64,000 bases of DNA, taken from assembly GCA_934654755.1 (NCBI GenBank), contig CAKUGQ010000006.1, positions 28,918 to 92,917 of the forward strand, read 5' to 3'. Under the pieces are notes generated by a model that saw nothing but the letters and a program-made list of their open reading frames with translations, had not been told where the DNA came from and did not search any database. This DNA comes from an uncultured Oscillospiraceae bacterium (lineage in GTDB: Bacteria > Bacillota > Clostridia > Oscillospirales > Oscillospiraceae). The position numbers were made by a program, and so were the translations under genes. This document shows, one piece after another, positions 14,426 to 23,507 of the stretch. Within the stretch, counting starts at the first letter, position 1, and each line of letters opens with the position of its first letter.

Positions 14426-15511
14426 GTGAATACACGAATCTGCCCCGAACCGTGCCTCCTGCTTGAGGCCATGGAGCTGGTCTACTCTTTTGTGAATCAG
14501 TCGGCGCCGGAGCAGCTTGCCGGTACGGGGGAATTCGCCATTCCGCTGGCCGACGTAACGGCGATTCGTGACGCCGCCTGCGGCGATCTGGACCGCGGCA
14601 GCGATATTGTGCAGTTCTTTTTTCACCCGATCTCATCAAACCGTGTTTCGCGCGGACATGGCAGGGAGCTGTGCATTGCCAGTCATATTCTTTACGGAAA
14701 TCTGACCTCACCGGCCCCGGATCCGGATTGTCTGGCTCAGAGCCTGTTGGATTACTGGAACGCCATTCAACGGCCCTATACCGTAGCGGAAATGGACAGT
14801 CATTGCCTTTCCATTGATACGGCTGCGCCGGGTCAGCAGACTCCGCTGTCGCGCGAGCTTTCCAAACTGCCGGTCTCTGCCGAGGCGCAGAACCAACTGA
14901 TGGATGTCATCTACAACTACGAGCAATATCTGCGCTGGCTGGTAGACCTTTTGCGGCCGGTCACGAGAAGGCTCGCCCCGCTGCTTGCACCGTGGGTTGA
15001 GCGTACGGGCCCGCTGCTGGGCCGTTGGGAGGCCTTCTTTCGCGGACCGGAGGGCGACGAATTCTTTACGAAGCGTCTTGGCCTGAACGGGATGCAGTGC
15101 GAGCACCTGGAGGTGGCGCTGCGCTACTTCCCCCAAAGCGGCGGCTATGTAAAGGCACTTGCTCCGGTCGGATCGGCCTGCTGTCTGCTTGGACTCTGTC
15201 TGAACATCGGTACGGCGGAGAAAAGACCCGACTGCAGCTTTTCGGAGAAGGAGAACGCCGCGCTGCGTCTGCTGGCAAATACCGACCGTGTCGCCATGCT
15301 TCAGGCAATGACGGACTCTGCAAAGACCGGGCAGGATCTGGTGCGCGAGCTGGGTCTGCATTCCGGCGCGGTGTTCCGGGATCTGAATAATATGATCGGC
15401 GCCGGTTTGATCAACCGTGAGGTGATCGACGGAAGAAATAAATACCGGACGAACACCGCCGCCATCCGCCGCCTTTCGCAGCGGATGCTTCAGGTTCTTG
15501 ACGACCGGTAG
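14426..15511 (+). CDS. Large regulator with C-terminal winged-helix (ArsR-like) domain
   Basis: 361 residues from a GTG at 14426, chosen because TAGGAGG lies nine bases upstream; the ATG just after that site meets an in-frame stop. Residues 1-270 are mostly helical and not recognised. Residues about 280-350 form an ArsR-like winged helix: NTDRVAMLQAMTDSAKTGQDLVRELGLHSGAVFRDLNNMIGAGLI then a beta wing (REVIDGRNKYRTN). This layout, a long N-terminal effector or dimer region before an ArsR-type reader, occurs in Clostridia regulators annotated only as HTH proteins. Target and ligand are unknown. The leader contains repeat-derived DNA. Confidence 0.75.
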   Translation: MNTRICPEPCLLLEAMELVYSFVNQSAPEQLAGTGEFAIPLADVTAIRDAACGDLDRGSDIVQFFFHPISSNRVSRGHGRELCIASHILYGNLTSPAPDPDCLAQSLLDYWNAIQRPYTVAEMDSHCLSIDTAAPGQQTPLSRELSKLPVSAEAQNQLMDVIYNYEQYLRWLVDLLRPVTRRLAPLLAPWVERTGPLLGRWEAFFRGPEGDEFFTKRLGLNGMQCEHLEVALRYFPQSGGYVKALAPVGSACCLLGLCLNIGTAEKRPDCSFSEKENAALRLLANTDRVAMLQAMTDSAKTGQDLVRELGLHSGAVFRDLNNMIGAGLINREVIDGRNKYRTNTAAIRRLSQRMLQVLDDR

Positions 15512-15526
15512 CGCACGGCACGCCGA

Positions 15527-15567
15527 AGCAGCACTCCAGTCACAGTTGCGGCTGGGGTGCTGCTTTC
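15527..15567 (+). terminator. Terminator after the winged-helix regulator
   Basis: Stem 15527-15539 (AGCAGCACTCCAG) with 15552-15564, one G-T pair, followed by TTT. Confidence 0.7.
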
Positions 15568-15729
15568 AAACGACACCCGTTTAGCACACGACGGAAAACG
15601 GATTCTCACCGGATACGGCCGTATGTCCGTATGCATTGCTGCCGTTGCGTATATGCCGTCCGCCCTCGCCGGAGCGGGTAAAGCTCCTGAAAACAACCGA
15701 AAAAAGTCCGAAAAAACCGAAAAAAACAC

Positions 15730-15758
15730 TTGCAAAGCGGGAACACTTCCGATATAAT
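15730..15758 (+). promoter_or_regulatory. Promoter of rpsB-tsf
   Basis: TTGCAA (15730-15735), 17-base spacer, TATAAT (15753-15758). The leader to rpsB is about 120 nt. Confidence 0.75.
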
Positions 15759-15809
15759 AGTACGGCGCGGATTCCGCGACAATATTCAGTCCACACATTC
15801 CCGGATTTT

Positions 15810-15838
15810 CCGTCCCAGTGCCGCTCTGCGGTGGACGG
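15810..15838 (+). other. Structured rpsB leader hairpin
   Basis: CCGTCC (15810-15815) pairs with GGACGG (15833-15838) around an inner CCGC-TCT-GCGG stem. It stands in the mRNA leader just ahead of a purine-rich ribosome-site region. It could be an autoregulatory S2 site, by analogy with other ribosomal leaders; no known family was recognised. Confidence 0.4.
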
Positions 15839-15885
15839 GGGAGAGGAGGGGAATGGCGGTCAAAACGAAAAGGAGTAACAACAAA

Positions 15886-16632
<747 letters not shown>

Positions 16633-16700
16633 GAAACCTGCCGTGCCCGCCAAGCGATTGACGGGCACTTTCCAAAACAAATGAACGGAGGAAATATAAT

Positions 16701-17627
16701 ATGGCATTTACTGCTGCTGATGTAAAGAAACTGCGTGAAATGACCAATGTCGGTATGATGGACTGCAAGAAGGCTCTGACCGAAAGCGACGGCGATATGG
16801 ATAAGGCAGTCGAATGGCTGCGCGAGAAGGGTCTGGCGAAGGCGGCCAAGAAGGCCGGACGTATTGCAGCCGAAGGCATGGCCTATGCTACCGTGTGCGA
16901 AAAGTGCGGTGTCGGCGCTGTTGTCGAGGTCAACTGCGAGACCGACTTCTGTGCGAAGTCCGCTCCCTTTGTGCAGTTTGTTAAGGATATCTGCCAGGTC
17001 GTTCTGGTCGATGCTCCCGCCGATGTCGAAGCGCTCAAGGAGTGCAAGTACCCCGGCACTGAGCTGAAGGTCTCCGAGATCCTGCCCGAGAAGGTTATGT
17101 CCATCGGTGAAAACCTCCAGATTCGTCGCTTTGCCCGGTTTGCCGAAAATACCAGTGTTGCCTATGTCCATGCCGGCGGCAAGATCGGTGTTTTGGTTAA
17201 CCTCCAGGTCGAGGGCGGCATTGACGCCACTGTGATCGGTAAGGACATTGCCATGCAGATTGCTGCGCTCAACCCCCGTTTCTGGGACAAGAGTCAGGTC
17301 ACGCAGGATGTGCTCGATGAGGAGAAGAAGATCCTGGTCGCACAGATGGATAACGATGAAAAGATGGCATCCAAGCCTCAGCAGGTTAAGGAGAAGATTG
17401 CAGCCGGCAGACTGAACAAGTTCTTCGAGGAGAACTGTCTGCTCCAGCAGGCGTTTGTTAAGGACGGCTCCGTGACCGTCGAACAGTATATCGCCGCTGC
17501 CGCGAAAGAGCTGGGCGGAAGTGTCAAGTTTGTTGATGCGGTTCGTTTCGAGAAGGGCGAAGGCATCGAGAAGAAGCAGGAAGACTTCGCTGCCGAGGTT
17601 GCCAAGCAGATGAATCAGGGCAAGTAA
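16701..17627 (+). CDS. tsf: Elongation factor Ts
   Basis: 308 residues. The N-terminal UBA-like domain (VKKLREMTNVGMMDCKKALTESDGDMDKAVEWLREKG) is followed by the TDFVA-type segment (here NCETDFCAKSAPF) that inserts into EF-Tu to release GDP. The remaining core and C-terminal module are of normal length. GGAGG lies ahead of the ATG. It is cotranscribed with rpsB and followed by a strong terminator. Confidence 0.97.
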   Translation: MAFTAADVKKLREMTNVGMMDCKKALTESDGDMDKAVEWLREKGLAKAAKKAGRIAAEGMAYATVCEKCGVGAVVEVNCETDFCAKSAPFVQFVKDICQVVLVDAPADVEALKECKYPGTELKVSEILPEKVMSIGENLQIRRFARFAENTSVAYVHAGGKIGVLVNLQVEGGIDATVIGKDIAMQIAALNPRFWDKSQVTQDVLDEEKKILVAQMDNDEKMASKPQQVKEKIAAGRLNKFFEENCLLQQAFVKDGSVTVEQYIAAAAKELGGSVKFVDAVRFEKGEGIEKKQEDFAAEVAKQMNQGK

Positions 17628-17636
17628 TTGCCTGCG

Positions 17637-17668
17637 AAAAAGTGCCTCCCGTTGGGAGGCACTTTTTT
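17637..17668 (+). terminator. Terminator of rpsB-tsf
   Basis: A 14-bp stem (AAAAGTGCCTCCC arm, loop GTT) runs directly into a T6 tract. Confidence 0.9.
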
Positions 17669-17778
17669 AATCCCCTGCTCCGGTTCACGGCATACAGGGA
17701 GCAAGGCGGTATGACAATCCAAATTAGCCAAACCCTGCGGGACTACCGCTGCTGTTTTCAGCCGGCGAACCGTTTTGA

Positions 17779-18090
17779 TTATTCCAACAGATCCTCTATG
17801 AGCCGGAGGACATGCTCTCGACGCCGATGATCCAGCCGGTCGATGGCCTGTAGAAGCTCTGCCGACTGCTGCGGCTCGGACAGGCGTTCGTCAAAAAAAG
17901 CCTGCGGCGTGACACCGAGGTACTCACAAATATAGAAAAAGCCAACCATGGAGGGAAAAGCATACCTGTTTTCAATTTTATTGATGTAACTCTCACTTTG
18001 TCCAAGCGACAGACTCATATCCCGCGCTGAGACACCCTTCTGCATTCGAAGCTGCGCCAGTCGTTCGGAAAACCATTTCTGATAATCCAT
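17779..18090 (-). CDS. XRE-family transcriptional regulator
   Basis: 103 residues starting MDYQKWFSERLAQLRM; GGAGG lies seven bases upstream. Residues about 9-66 are a Cro/C1-type helix-turn-helix (LRMQKGVSARDMSLSLGQSESYINKIENRYAFPSMVGFFYICEYLGVTP). The C-terminal helix (ELLQAIDRLDHRRREHVLRLIEDLL) suits dimerisation. This helix-turn-helix type is common in Firmicutes; the target is unknown. It is divergent from the small membrane protein at 18240, and the shared 150-base interval carries the promoter of the latter, so it is a candidate regulator of that gene or of itself. Confidence 0.85.
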   Translation of the reverse strand: MDYQKWFSERLAQLRMQKGVSARDMSLSLGQSESYINKIENRYAFPSMVGFFYICEYLGVTPQAFFDERLSEPQQSAELLQAIDRLDHRRREHVLRLIEDLLE

Positions 18091-18163
18091 CGTTCCACCT
18101 CCGTACACATATAGTATAAATCCGTGTGGAAACATTATCGGGGAAAATAATTCCCTATTTTTC

Positions 18164-18192
18164 TTGACGCGAATAATATAAGGATATATAAT
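18164..18192 (+). promoter_or_regulatory. Promoter of the small membrane protein gene
   Basis: TTGACG (18164-18169), 17-base spacer, TATAAT (18187-18192). The expected transcript start near 18199 falls on the GGAGG serving an ATG at 18208. This favours the next ATG at 18240 as the real start. Confidence 0.7.
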
Positions 18193-18239
18193 GAAGGAGG
18201 TCGAGAAATGACGGATATAAGTGTTACGGAGGAAGGGAA

Positions 18240-18398
18240 ATGGGAGGAGTATGGGCATCCTGGTATCTGGCAGTGGGAATTCTGTTTATGCTGGCGACTG
18301 CCGTATGCGTTGTATGGCAGAGCTATTATGAACGCAGGAGAAAGAGGAGAAAAGGACGTGAAGCCGGACGGGAAACGCCAAAGCAGGAGTCGGATTGA
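18240..18398 (+). CDS. 52-residue single-pass membrane protein
   Basis: Starts MGGVWASWYLAVGILFML behind GGAGGAAGG. One hydrophobic helix (about residues 4-26) is followed by a strongly basic cytoplasmic tail (YYERRRKRRKGREAGRE). Positive-inside topology gives an outside N-terminus. The alternative frame starting at 18208 gives 77 residues without recognisable features and has its ribosome site at the transcript start, so the hydrophobic frame is preferred. It lies between an XRE regulator and the RyR/TIR operon; a hairpin separates it from the latter. No family was recognised. Confidence 0.55.
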   Translation: MGGVWASWYLAVGILFMLATAVCVVWQSYYERRRKRRKGREAGRETPKQESD

Positions 18399-18439
18399 TT
18401 CGGACGGAGAGTACGGAACTACCGGCAAACAAATAGTGT

Positions 18440-18478
18440 GATATCCGCGCCCTGCCCGGGGCGCGGATATCTGATTCT
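18440..18478 (+). terminator. Hairpin terminator ahead of the RyR/TIR operon
   Basis: An 11-bp perfect stem (18440-18450 with 18461-18471) with extra G-C pairs in the loop, followed by TGATTCTTT. The T run is weak. Confidence 0.6.
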
Positions 18479-18544
18479 TTGGTGAGAATCCGGATGTGAT
18501 TATCCAAAAACTTCAAGGGTTTTGCGGAATTCGGTCACAATTTC

Positions 18545-18573
18545 TTGACAAATTGCCGTCCGTTTTCTATACT
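18545..18573 (+). promoter_or_regulatory. Promoter of the RyR/TIR-MORN operon
   Basis: TTGACA (18545-18550), exactly 17 bases, TATACT (18568-18573), 33 bases ahead of the first start codon. This is close to consensus, which suggests basal housekeeping expression. Confidence 0.8.
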
Positions 18574-18605
18574 TAAATAAGAATCATACGGGAGGAACGG
18601 AAGTT

Positions 18606-20660
18606 ATGGACACCTGTTTGCTTGTTTTAGCCGGTGTAATGGTACTGATGCTCATGCTCTGTGCGGCATGGCGCTGGCGGCATACGGCCAGCCGTTGTAT
18701 TTCCTGCGTTTTGCTTGGTATTTTTTTCGGAACCTTTTTCATGGTGCTGCCGACGGCATGGTATTCTGACCCTGCGCAGGTGTATTCGCCGCTGCGCTTC
18801 CGGCTGCTCTCCGCGTTGCTGCACAGCCTTAAGACGCTTGGCGGGCGTCAGAGCATCACGCAGTATGAGTCCATAGCGCTGTACGGCGGCTGGAAAACCG
18901 CCTATATTGCTCTGAACTATCTGATGACGGCCTGCGCGCCGATCATTACCTCCAGCCTGATCCTATCCTGCTTCGCAGATATGGGAGAAAAGCTGCGTTA
19001 TGTGCTGCACCCGGGCGGTGACTGTCATGTGTTCTCCGAGCTGAATGCGAATTCTCTGCGGCTTGCCGAGGGGCTTCGGAAAAAACGCAGCGGCGTTCTT
19101 GTATTCTGTGATACAAAGAGCGCCGATGCGGCGCTTATTACGCAGGCCAAGCGCTTGGGCGGTATTTGCCTGTATCAACCCATCACGGACTTCGGCGTTT
19201 CCGGCTTTCACAGGCACTACACCTTTTATCTGATTTCAATGCGCGAGGAGGAAAACATCGCACCGGTGCGCAGGATACTTGCGCGGCACAGCGCCGTAGC
19301 AGAGGGAAAGCTCACTGTTAATGCCTTTGCGAGAAGCGGCGCTTCCATCTGTGTGGCGGAGGAACAGCCGGCGGGCAATGTCCGGGTGCGGTTTCTCGAT
19401 GAGGTGGCTCTGTTCTGTGACCACCTGCTGTTTCGCTACCCGCTGTATACGCTCCCCGAGGGACAGACGGAGATTTTCGGTCTTGTGATCGGCTGTGGCC
19501 GTACGGGTGAGCAGATGCTCCGCAGTATGGTCTGGGCGGGGCAGATTAATGGACTCTCCCTGAAGCTGCGCGGCGTGGATGTGGATCCGTCGGCCGCGTC
19601 ACGCTTTTTTGCAGCCGGACCGGAACTGCGGCACTATGACTTGGATATCTTCGGCGGGGTGGATGCGTGCGGCGAGGAATTTCTGGAGCTTCTGGAGCGG
19701 GAAAAGCTCTATCAGGCGACCTACGTCGTCATTGCAACCGCCGATGACGACCTGAACATCGAGATCGCGACTCGTCTGCGTGCTGAAATGATCCGTCTTG
19801 GCGGTGAATTCGACCGGCCGGGGTCCAGAATATTCATGCGCGTGCGCGATGATGTGCGGGCGGAAAATCTGCGAACGGAGCGCAGCAGCTATTTGGAAAA
19901 GCGTAATATTCACATTTTTGGCGATAATGAGGAGCTGTTTTCCGAGCCGATGCTGCTTGATTCCAAGCTGGAACGGCTGACCTATGCGGTGGCACTGTCC
20001 TATCAGGGCGCCCTTGAATATCCGGAGGACAGCCCGGAATTCCGGGAAAGAGCGGAGGTGTGCAGCCAAGAGTTTTGGAAGAGCGAGTATAGCCGACGCT
20101 CATCGATGGCCGCGGCACTGCACATCCCTGCCAAGGTCTATGTGGCCCTTCGCGACAGCGGCTGCGGAGAGTCGGAGCGGGCGGAGGCGCTGAACGAGCT
20201 ATCCGGACGCACTGCGGAGCTTTACGAAGAGGCACTGACAAAGGGCGGGGACAGATTGCTGGAGGCGCTGGGCGAGATGGAGCATGAGCGCTGGTGCGCG
20301 TTCCTGCGCAGCGAGGGTTGGCGTTCGACGGACCGGATGCTGCAATTTGCGGGACCGGCCAACGGCTACGGTGCGAAGTGGCCGCCAGCCAAGCTCCACG
20401 CGTGCCTGATTCCCTGGCAGGAGCTCAACGCATTGTCCGATACCCTGAACGAGGCGTTCCCAACGCGGGAGCGCAGAGATTTCCGATGGAACGATCTTGA
20501 GATTGTTCGCAGACTGCCACAGATGCTGCGGCTGAGCGGCGAGGCATCCACGGCGGACGTTTCCCGAAAACACGCCTTGAAACCCGTTCGCAGGCCGGCG
20601 CGACGACAGTGTCCGGCGCAGGCGGACACCAAAGCGAAGGAGGAGAAAGAACATGTTTGA
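18606..20660 (+). CDS. Membrane protein with two TrkA/RCK-like Rossmann segments and a RyR domain
   Basis: 684 residues; GGGAGGA lies nine bases before the ATG. Hydrophobic helices are at about 4-22, 31-52 and 97-122. I see no TVGYG-type pore filter. A first Rossmann-like segment spans about 138-220 (CHVFSELNANSLRLAEGL, then VLVFCDT). A second, about 289-420, has the nucleotide-binding GCGRTGEQ loop (296-303), an acidic VDVD after strand 2 and IATADDDLNIEIA, as in TrkA_N/RCK domains. A RyR domain follows at about 553-618 (MEHERWCAFLRSEGW, then LHACLIPWQEL). The C-terminus is basic. It overlaps the TIR-MORN gene by 8 bases. I infer a membrane sensor binding NAD or another nucleotide; ion conduction is unproven. 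Confidence 0.82.
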   Translation: MDTCLLVLAGVMVLMLMLCAAWRWRHTASRCISCVLLGIFFGTFFMVLPTAWYSDPAQVYSPLRFRLLSALLHSLKTLGGRQSITQYESIALYGGWKTAYIALNYLMTACAPIITSSLILSCFADMGEKLRYVLHPGGDCHVFSELNANSLRLAEGLRKKRSGVLVFCDTKSADAALITQAKRLGGICLYQPITDFGVSGFHRHYTFYLISMREEENIAPVRRILARHSAVAEGKLTVNAFARSGASICVAEEQPAGNVRVRFLDEVALFCDHLLFRYPLYTLPEGQTEIFGLVIGCGRTGEQMLRSMVWAGQINGLSLKLRGVDVDPSAASRFFAAGPELRHYDLDIFGGVDACGEEFLELLEREKLYQATYVVIATADDDLNIEIATRLRAEMIRLGGEFDRPGSRIFMRVRDDVRAENLRTERSSYLEKRNIHIFGDNEELFSEPMLLDSKLERLTYAVALSYQGALEYPEDSPEFRERAEVCSQEFWKSEYSRRSSMAAALHIPAKVYVALRDSGCGESERAEALNELSGRTAELYEEALTKGGDRLLEALGEMEHERWCAFLRSEGWRSTDRMLQFAGPANGYGAKWPPAKLHACLIPWQELNALSDTLNEAFPTRERRDFRWNDLEIVRRLPQMLRLSGEASTADVSRKHALKPVRRPARRQCPAQADTKAKEEKEHV

Positions 20661-22944
20661 TGTAGCGGCTTACCAGACCAAACTCAGAGCCTCGCAATCG
20701 ATCGCCGATTGCGAGAAGGTTCCCATGCCACCCTTACGCGACGACCAAAACTATGTGTTTATCAGTTATTCGCATCGCGACTACAAGGCGGTCTATTCCG
20801 ACCTTGCGGTGCTTTACGCCGCGGGCGTGCGTTTTTGCTACGACCGGGAGGCGTTGCAGGCAGGCGTCCCGTGGGATGAGGATGTGCTGAATTATATCCG
20901 CAATCCGCGCTGCAGCGGCGTGATTTTCTTCCTCAGTCGCGATCTTTTTGCCAGCCGTTCCATTCAGACCGAGATTGAGATCGCAACGGATCTGCACGGG
21001 ACGGGCGGCGGAGCAAAGAGCTACTTTTGCGTCAATCTGACGCAGCAGAAGCCCTCGCGTATTCTGATGTCCCTTGGTGCGCTGTCCGACGAGGAGCTGG
21101 AACGCTACGGGCTGGATACCGAGCGCATTGCGCTTCTGGCGCGTACCTTCTCCGACCGTGCGACCTATCTCAGCTTTGATTCGCCCAATCACGCGCGCGA
21201 GCTGATCGACGTGATCCGCGACCAGTTCAACGTGATGCCGGGCGCCTGCTTTGAGTTCCCGGAGGGCGTGTATGAAGGTGCGCTCCATGCGGGAAAGCGC
21301 AGCGGGCAGGGACGCTTTACGTTCCTCTCCGGCGATATCTATGAAGGCGAATGGCAGGACGATAAGCGCAGCGGTGAGGGGACGATGACCTTTGCCAACG
21401 GAAATCGCTATACCGGAAGCTGGCGCGATAACAAATGCAATGGCACTGGCACGATGTATTATGCCGACGGAGACGTCTATGAGGGCGAGTGGAAGGACGG
21501 AAAGCGCAGCGGCAAAGGCACACAACATCGTGCAAACGGGGATGTTTATGAGGGCGAGTGGAAGGATGACAAATTCAACGGACGTGGTATACTGCGCCTG
21601 ACGGACGGTCGGGTATATGACGGTGATTGGAAGGCGGGCGCCTGGGACGGAAGGGGAGTTTTTACATGGCCGAGCGGACAACGCTATGAAGGGGAATTCC
21701 GGAGCGATACCGTATGTGGCTACGGCGTGATGCACTATGCCGACGGCCGCATCTACGAGGGCGAATGGAAGGACAACAAGTGGAACGGTCAGGGAAAGCT
21801 GACGCAGGCGGATGGCTCCGTCTGGCAGGGCGAGTTCCGTAACGGAGAGGCATGGACGGGGAAGGGACGCTGGACCTTTTACTTCAATGGCAAGCCGGCC
21901 GGGAACTATGACGGCGAGCTGCTTGAGGGCGACCCGGAGGGCTGCGGAAAGTGCTGTTTTCCGGGTGGTTCCGTTTACGAAGGTGAGTGGCGCCGGGGCG
22001 TGTTCTGCGGCAAGGGCTGTTATCGCTGGCCGAACGGCGGCTTCCATGAGGGCGAGTGGCGCGACAATCTCCCGAACGGGCAGGGTATCCGCCATTGGGC
22101 GGACGGTACCGTCTATGAGGGCCAATGGCATGACGGCGTAAGAGAGGGATTCGGAAAAGAGCGCTGTGCCGACGGCAACACCTACGAGGGCGAGTGGCGC
22201 GACAATCTCCAGAACGGACAGGGCACCCGCCGTTGGGCGGACGGTGCTGTCTATGAGGGCCAATGGCGTGATGGTGCAAAAGAGGGATTCGGAAAAGAGC
22301 GCAATGCCGACGGCGACACCTACGAGGGGGACTGGAAAGACGGCAAATGGGACGGACAGGGCGTTTTCTGCTGTACGAACGGCGAGCGCTATGAGGGTCA
22401 ATGGCGTGCCGGTCGGAGAAACGGCTTCGGAAAGATGCATTTCGCAGACGGCACGGACTATGAAGGCGAGTGGAAGGACGGACAGCCAAACGGACACGGG
22501 ATTCTTTATGTTTCACAGGAATACAGGTATATAGATCCCATTGCAAAGCCGGAGTATGACGAACCAGGTCAGGTGTACCGCGTGAGCTGCGAGGGTGAAT
22601 TCCGAAACGGGATTCCGTCCGGGCCGTGCTGTCTTACGATCCCCGACGTGATGAAGATGCTTGGCCGCTGGGAGGGCGGTCTCCCGGTCGGGAAGGTACG
22701 GATCTTTTATGACGGCAACGCGTCATATGAGGGGGAGCAGGTCAATCTGCAGCCCCATGGAAAAGGGCTTTACATCACGTCGGATTATTACTGGATTCTG
22801 GGCACCTTTGAACGAGGCAAGCTTGTCGAAGGTCAATTCATCGAGCCGAATGCAAATCTGCTTTCGAAAGACGAGGCGCTGCAGGATAAAATGATAAAGG
22901 ATTCGCTTTTGGATGACCTGGCGAAACGAGGCGGGCAGCTTTAA
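20653..22944 (+). CDS. TIR-domain protein with C-terminal MORN-repeat array
   Basis: 763 residues. Residues about 32-135 form a TIR-like domain: YVFISYSHRD (strand A), VRFCYDREAL (BB-loop region), GVIFFLSRDLFASRSIQTEIEIA (strand D and the helix that carries the catalytic Glu in TIR NADases; E107 or E109 is the candidate). Residues about 136-205 link to MORN repeats from about 207 to 720, near-regular 23-residue units of the type YEGEWKDGKxxGxGxxxxADGxx: about 18 clear and 3 degenerate. MORN arrays bind membranes or proteins. GGAGGAG precedes the ATG, and the start overlaps the RyR gene. NADase or cyclic-nucleotide activity and a defence role are inferences. Confidence 0.87.
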   Translation: MFDVAAYQTKLRASQSIADCEKVPMPPLRDDQNYVFISYSHRDYKAVYSDLAVLYAAGVRFCYDREALQAGVPWDEDVLNYIRNPRCSGVIFFLSRDLFASRSIQTEIEIATDLHGTGGGAKSYFCVNLTQQKPSRILMSLGALSDEELERYGLDTERIALLARTFSDRATYLSFDSPNHARELIDVIRDQFNVMPGACFEFPEGVYEGALHAGKRSGQGRFTFLSGDIYEGEWQDDKRSGEGTMTFANGNRYTGSWRDNKCNGTGTMYYADGDVYEGEWKDGKRSGKGTQHRANGDVYEGEWKDDKFNGRGILRLTDGRVYDGDWKAGAWDGRGVFTWPSGQRYEGEFRSDTVCGYGVMHYADGRIYEGEWKDNKWNGQGKLTQADGSVWQGEFRNGEAWTGKGRWTFYFNGKPAGNYDGELLEGDPEGCGKCCFPGGSVYEGEWRRGVFCGKGCYRWPNGGFHEGEWRDNLPNGQGIRHWADGTVYEGQWHDGVREGFGKERCADGNTYEGEWRDNLQNGQGTRRWADGAVYEGQWRDGAKEGFGKERNADGDTYEGDWKDGKWDGQGVFCCTNGERYEGQWRAGRRNGFGKMHFADGTDYEGEWKDGQPNGHGILYVSQEYRYIDPIAKPEYDEPGQVYRVSCEGEFRNGIPSGPCCLTIPDVMKMLGRWEGGLPVGKVRIFYDGNASYEGEQVNLQPHGKGLYITSDYYWILGTFERGKLVEGQFIEPNANLLSKDEALQDKMIKDSLLDDLAKRGGQL
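22048..22323 (+). repeat. Tandem 138-bp duplication inside the MORN array
   Basis: 22048-22185 and 22186-22323 each encode two MORN units (EGEWRDNL.NGQG..., then YEGQW.DG..EGFGKER) and are near identical at both the DNA and protein level. This indicates recent expansion by recombination or slippage, without frame disruption. Confidence 0.8.
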
Positions 22945-22961
22945 CTGAGTCGAGGGGACGA

Positions 22962-22998
22962 AAAATGGGACTGCCTCACACAGAGGCAGTCCCATTTT
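22962..22998. terminator. Bidirectional terminator between the TIR-MORN gene and spmB
   Basis: A perfect 16-bp stem (22962-22977 with 22983-22998, loop ACACA) with an A run on one side and a T run on the other serves both convergent units. It overlaps the last base of the spmB stop codon. Confidence 0.9.
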
Positions 22999-23507
22999 CA
23001 GAAGAACAGCTTTGCTGTCAGCGCGGCGACCAGAAAGCCCGTCAGATCGGCGATAAGCGCAGCCGGGATCGTGTAGCGCGTTTTGCGGATGCCTGCCGCG
23101 CCGAAGTAGACGGAAATGGTGTAAAACGTTGTTTCCGTGCTGCCCAGCATGATGGCTGCCGTGCGGCCGATCAGGGAATCGGCGCCGTACGTCTGCATCA
23201 GCTCTGCGCCGACGGCCAACGCCGCGCTGCCGGAAAACGGGCGCAGAAGCACCAGCGGCAGCGTTTCGGCAGGCAGGCCGACGGCATTTGCCACCGGCGT
23301 GAGGAAGCGTGTCAGCACCTCCACGGCACCGGAAGCGCGCAGCATGGAAACCGCGCTCAGCAGCACGACGAGTGCCGGAACGATGGATGCAAGAAGGCGC
23401 AGTCCATCGGCGCCGCCTGCGAGCAGAGCAGGGTAGACATCGCGGCGCTTTGTCAGCGCGGCCAAGGCGACGGACAACATCAGCAGCGGGATCAGATAGT
23501 CAACCAC
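22998..23507 (-). CDS. spmB: Spore maturation protein B
   Basis: 169 residues from a GTG at 23507, with AAAGGAG five bases upstream inside spmA. It is an integral membrane protein with a nucleoside-recognition (Gate) domain, showing family segments VPALVVLLSAVSMLRASGAVE, LRPFSGSAALAVGAELM and GSTETTFYTISVYFGAAG. In Bacillus SpmA and SpmB are needed for spore core dehydration. It overlaps spmA by 8 bases, so the pair is translationally coupled. The order spmA-spmB is the usual one. Confidence 0.93.
   Translation of the reverse strand: MVDYLIPLLMLSVALAALTKRRDVYPALLAGGADGLRLLASIVPALVVLLSAVSMLRASGAVEVLTRFLTPVANAVGLPAETLPLVLLRPFSGSAALAVGAELMQTYGADSLIGRTAAIMLGSTETTFYTISVYFGAAGIRKTRYTIPAALIADLTGFLVAALTAKLFF

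Noticed and set aside
18208..18441. 77-codon frame overlapping the small membrane protein
   Set aside because: Its ribosome site would coincide with the predicted transcript start and the product lacks features; the +1 frame gives a clear membrane helix.
20734..22497. 587-codon minus-strand open frame
   Set aside because: Antisense to the TIR-MORN gene; its apparent repeats come from the MORN repeats on the other strand.
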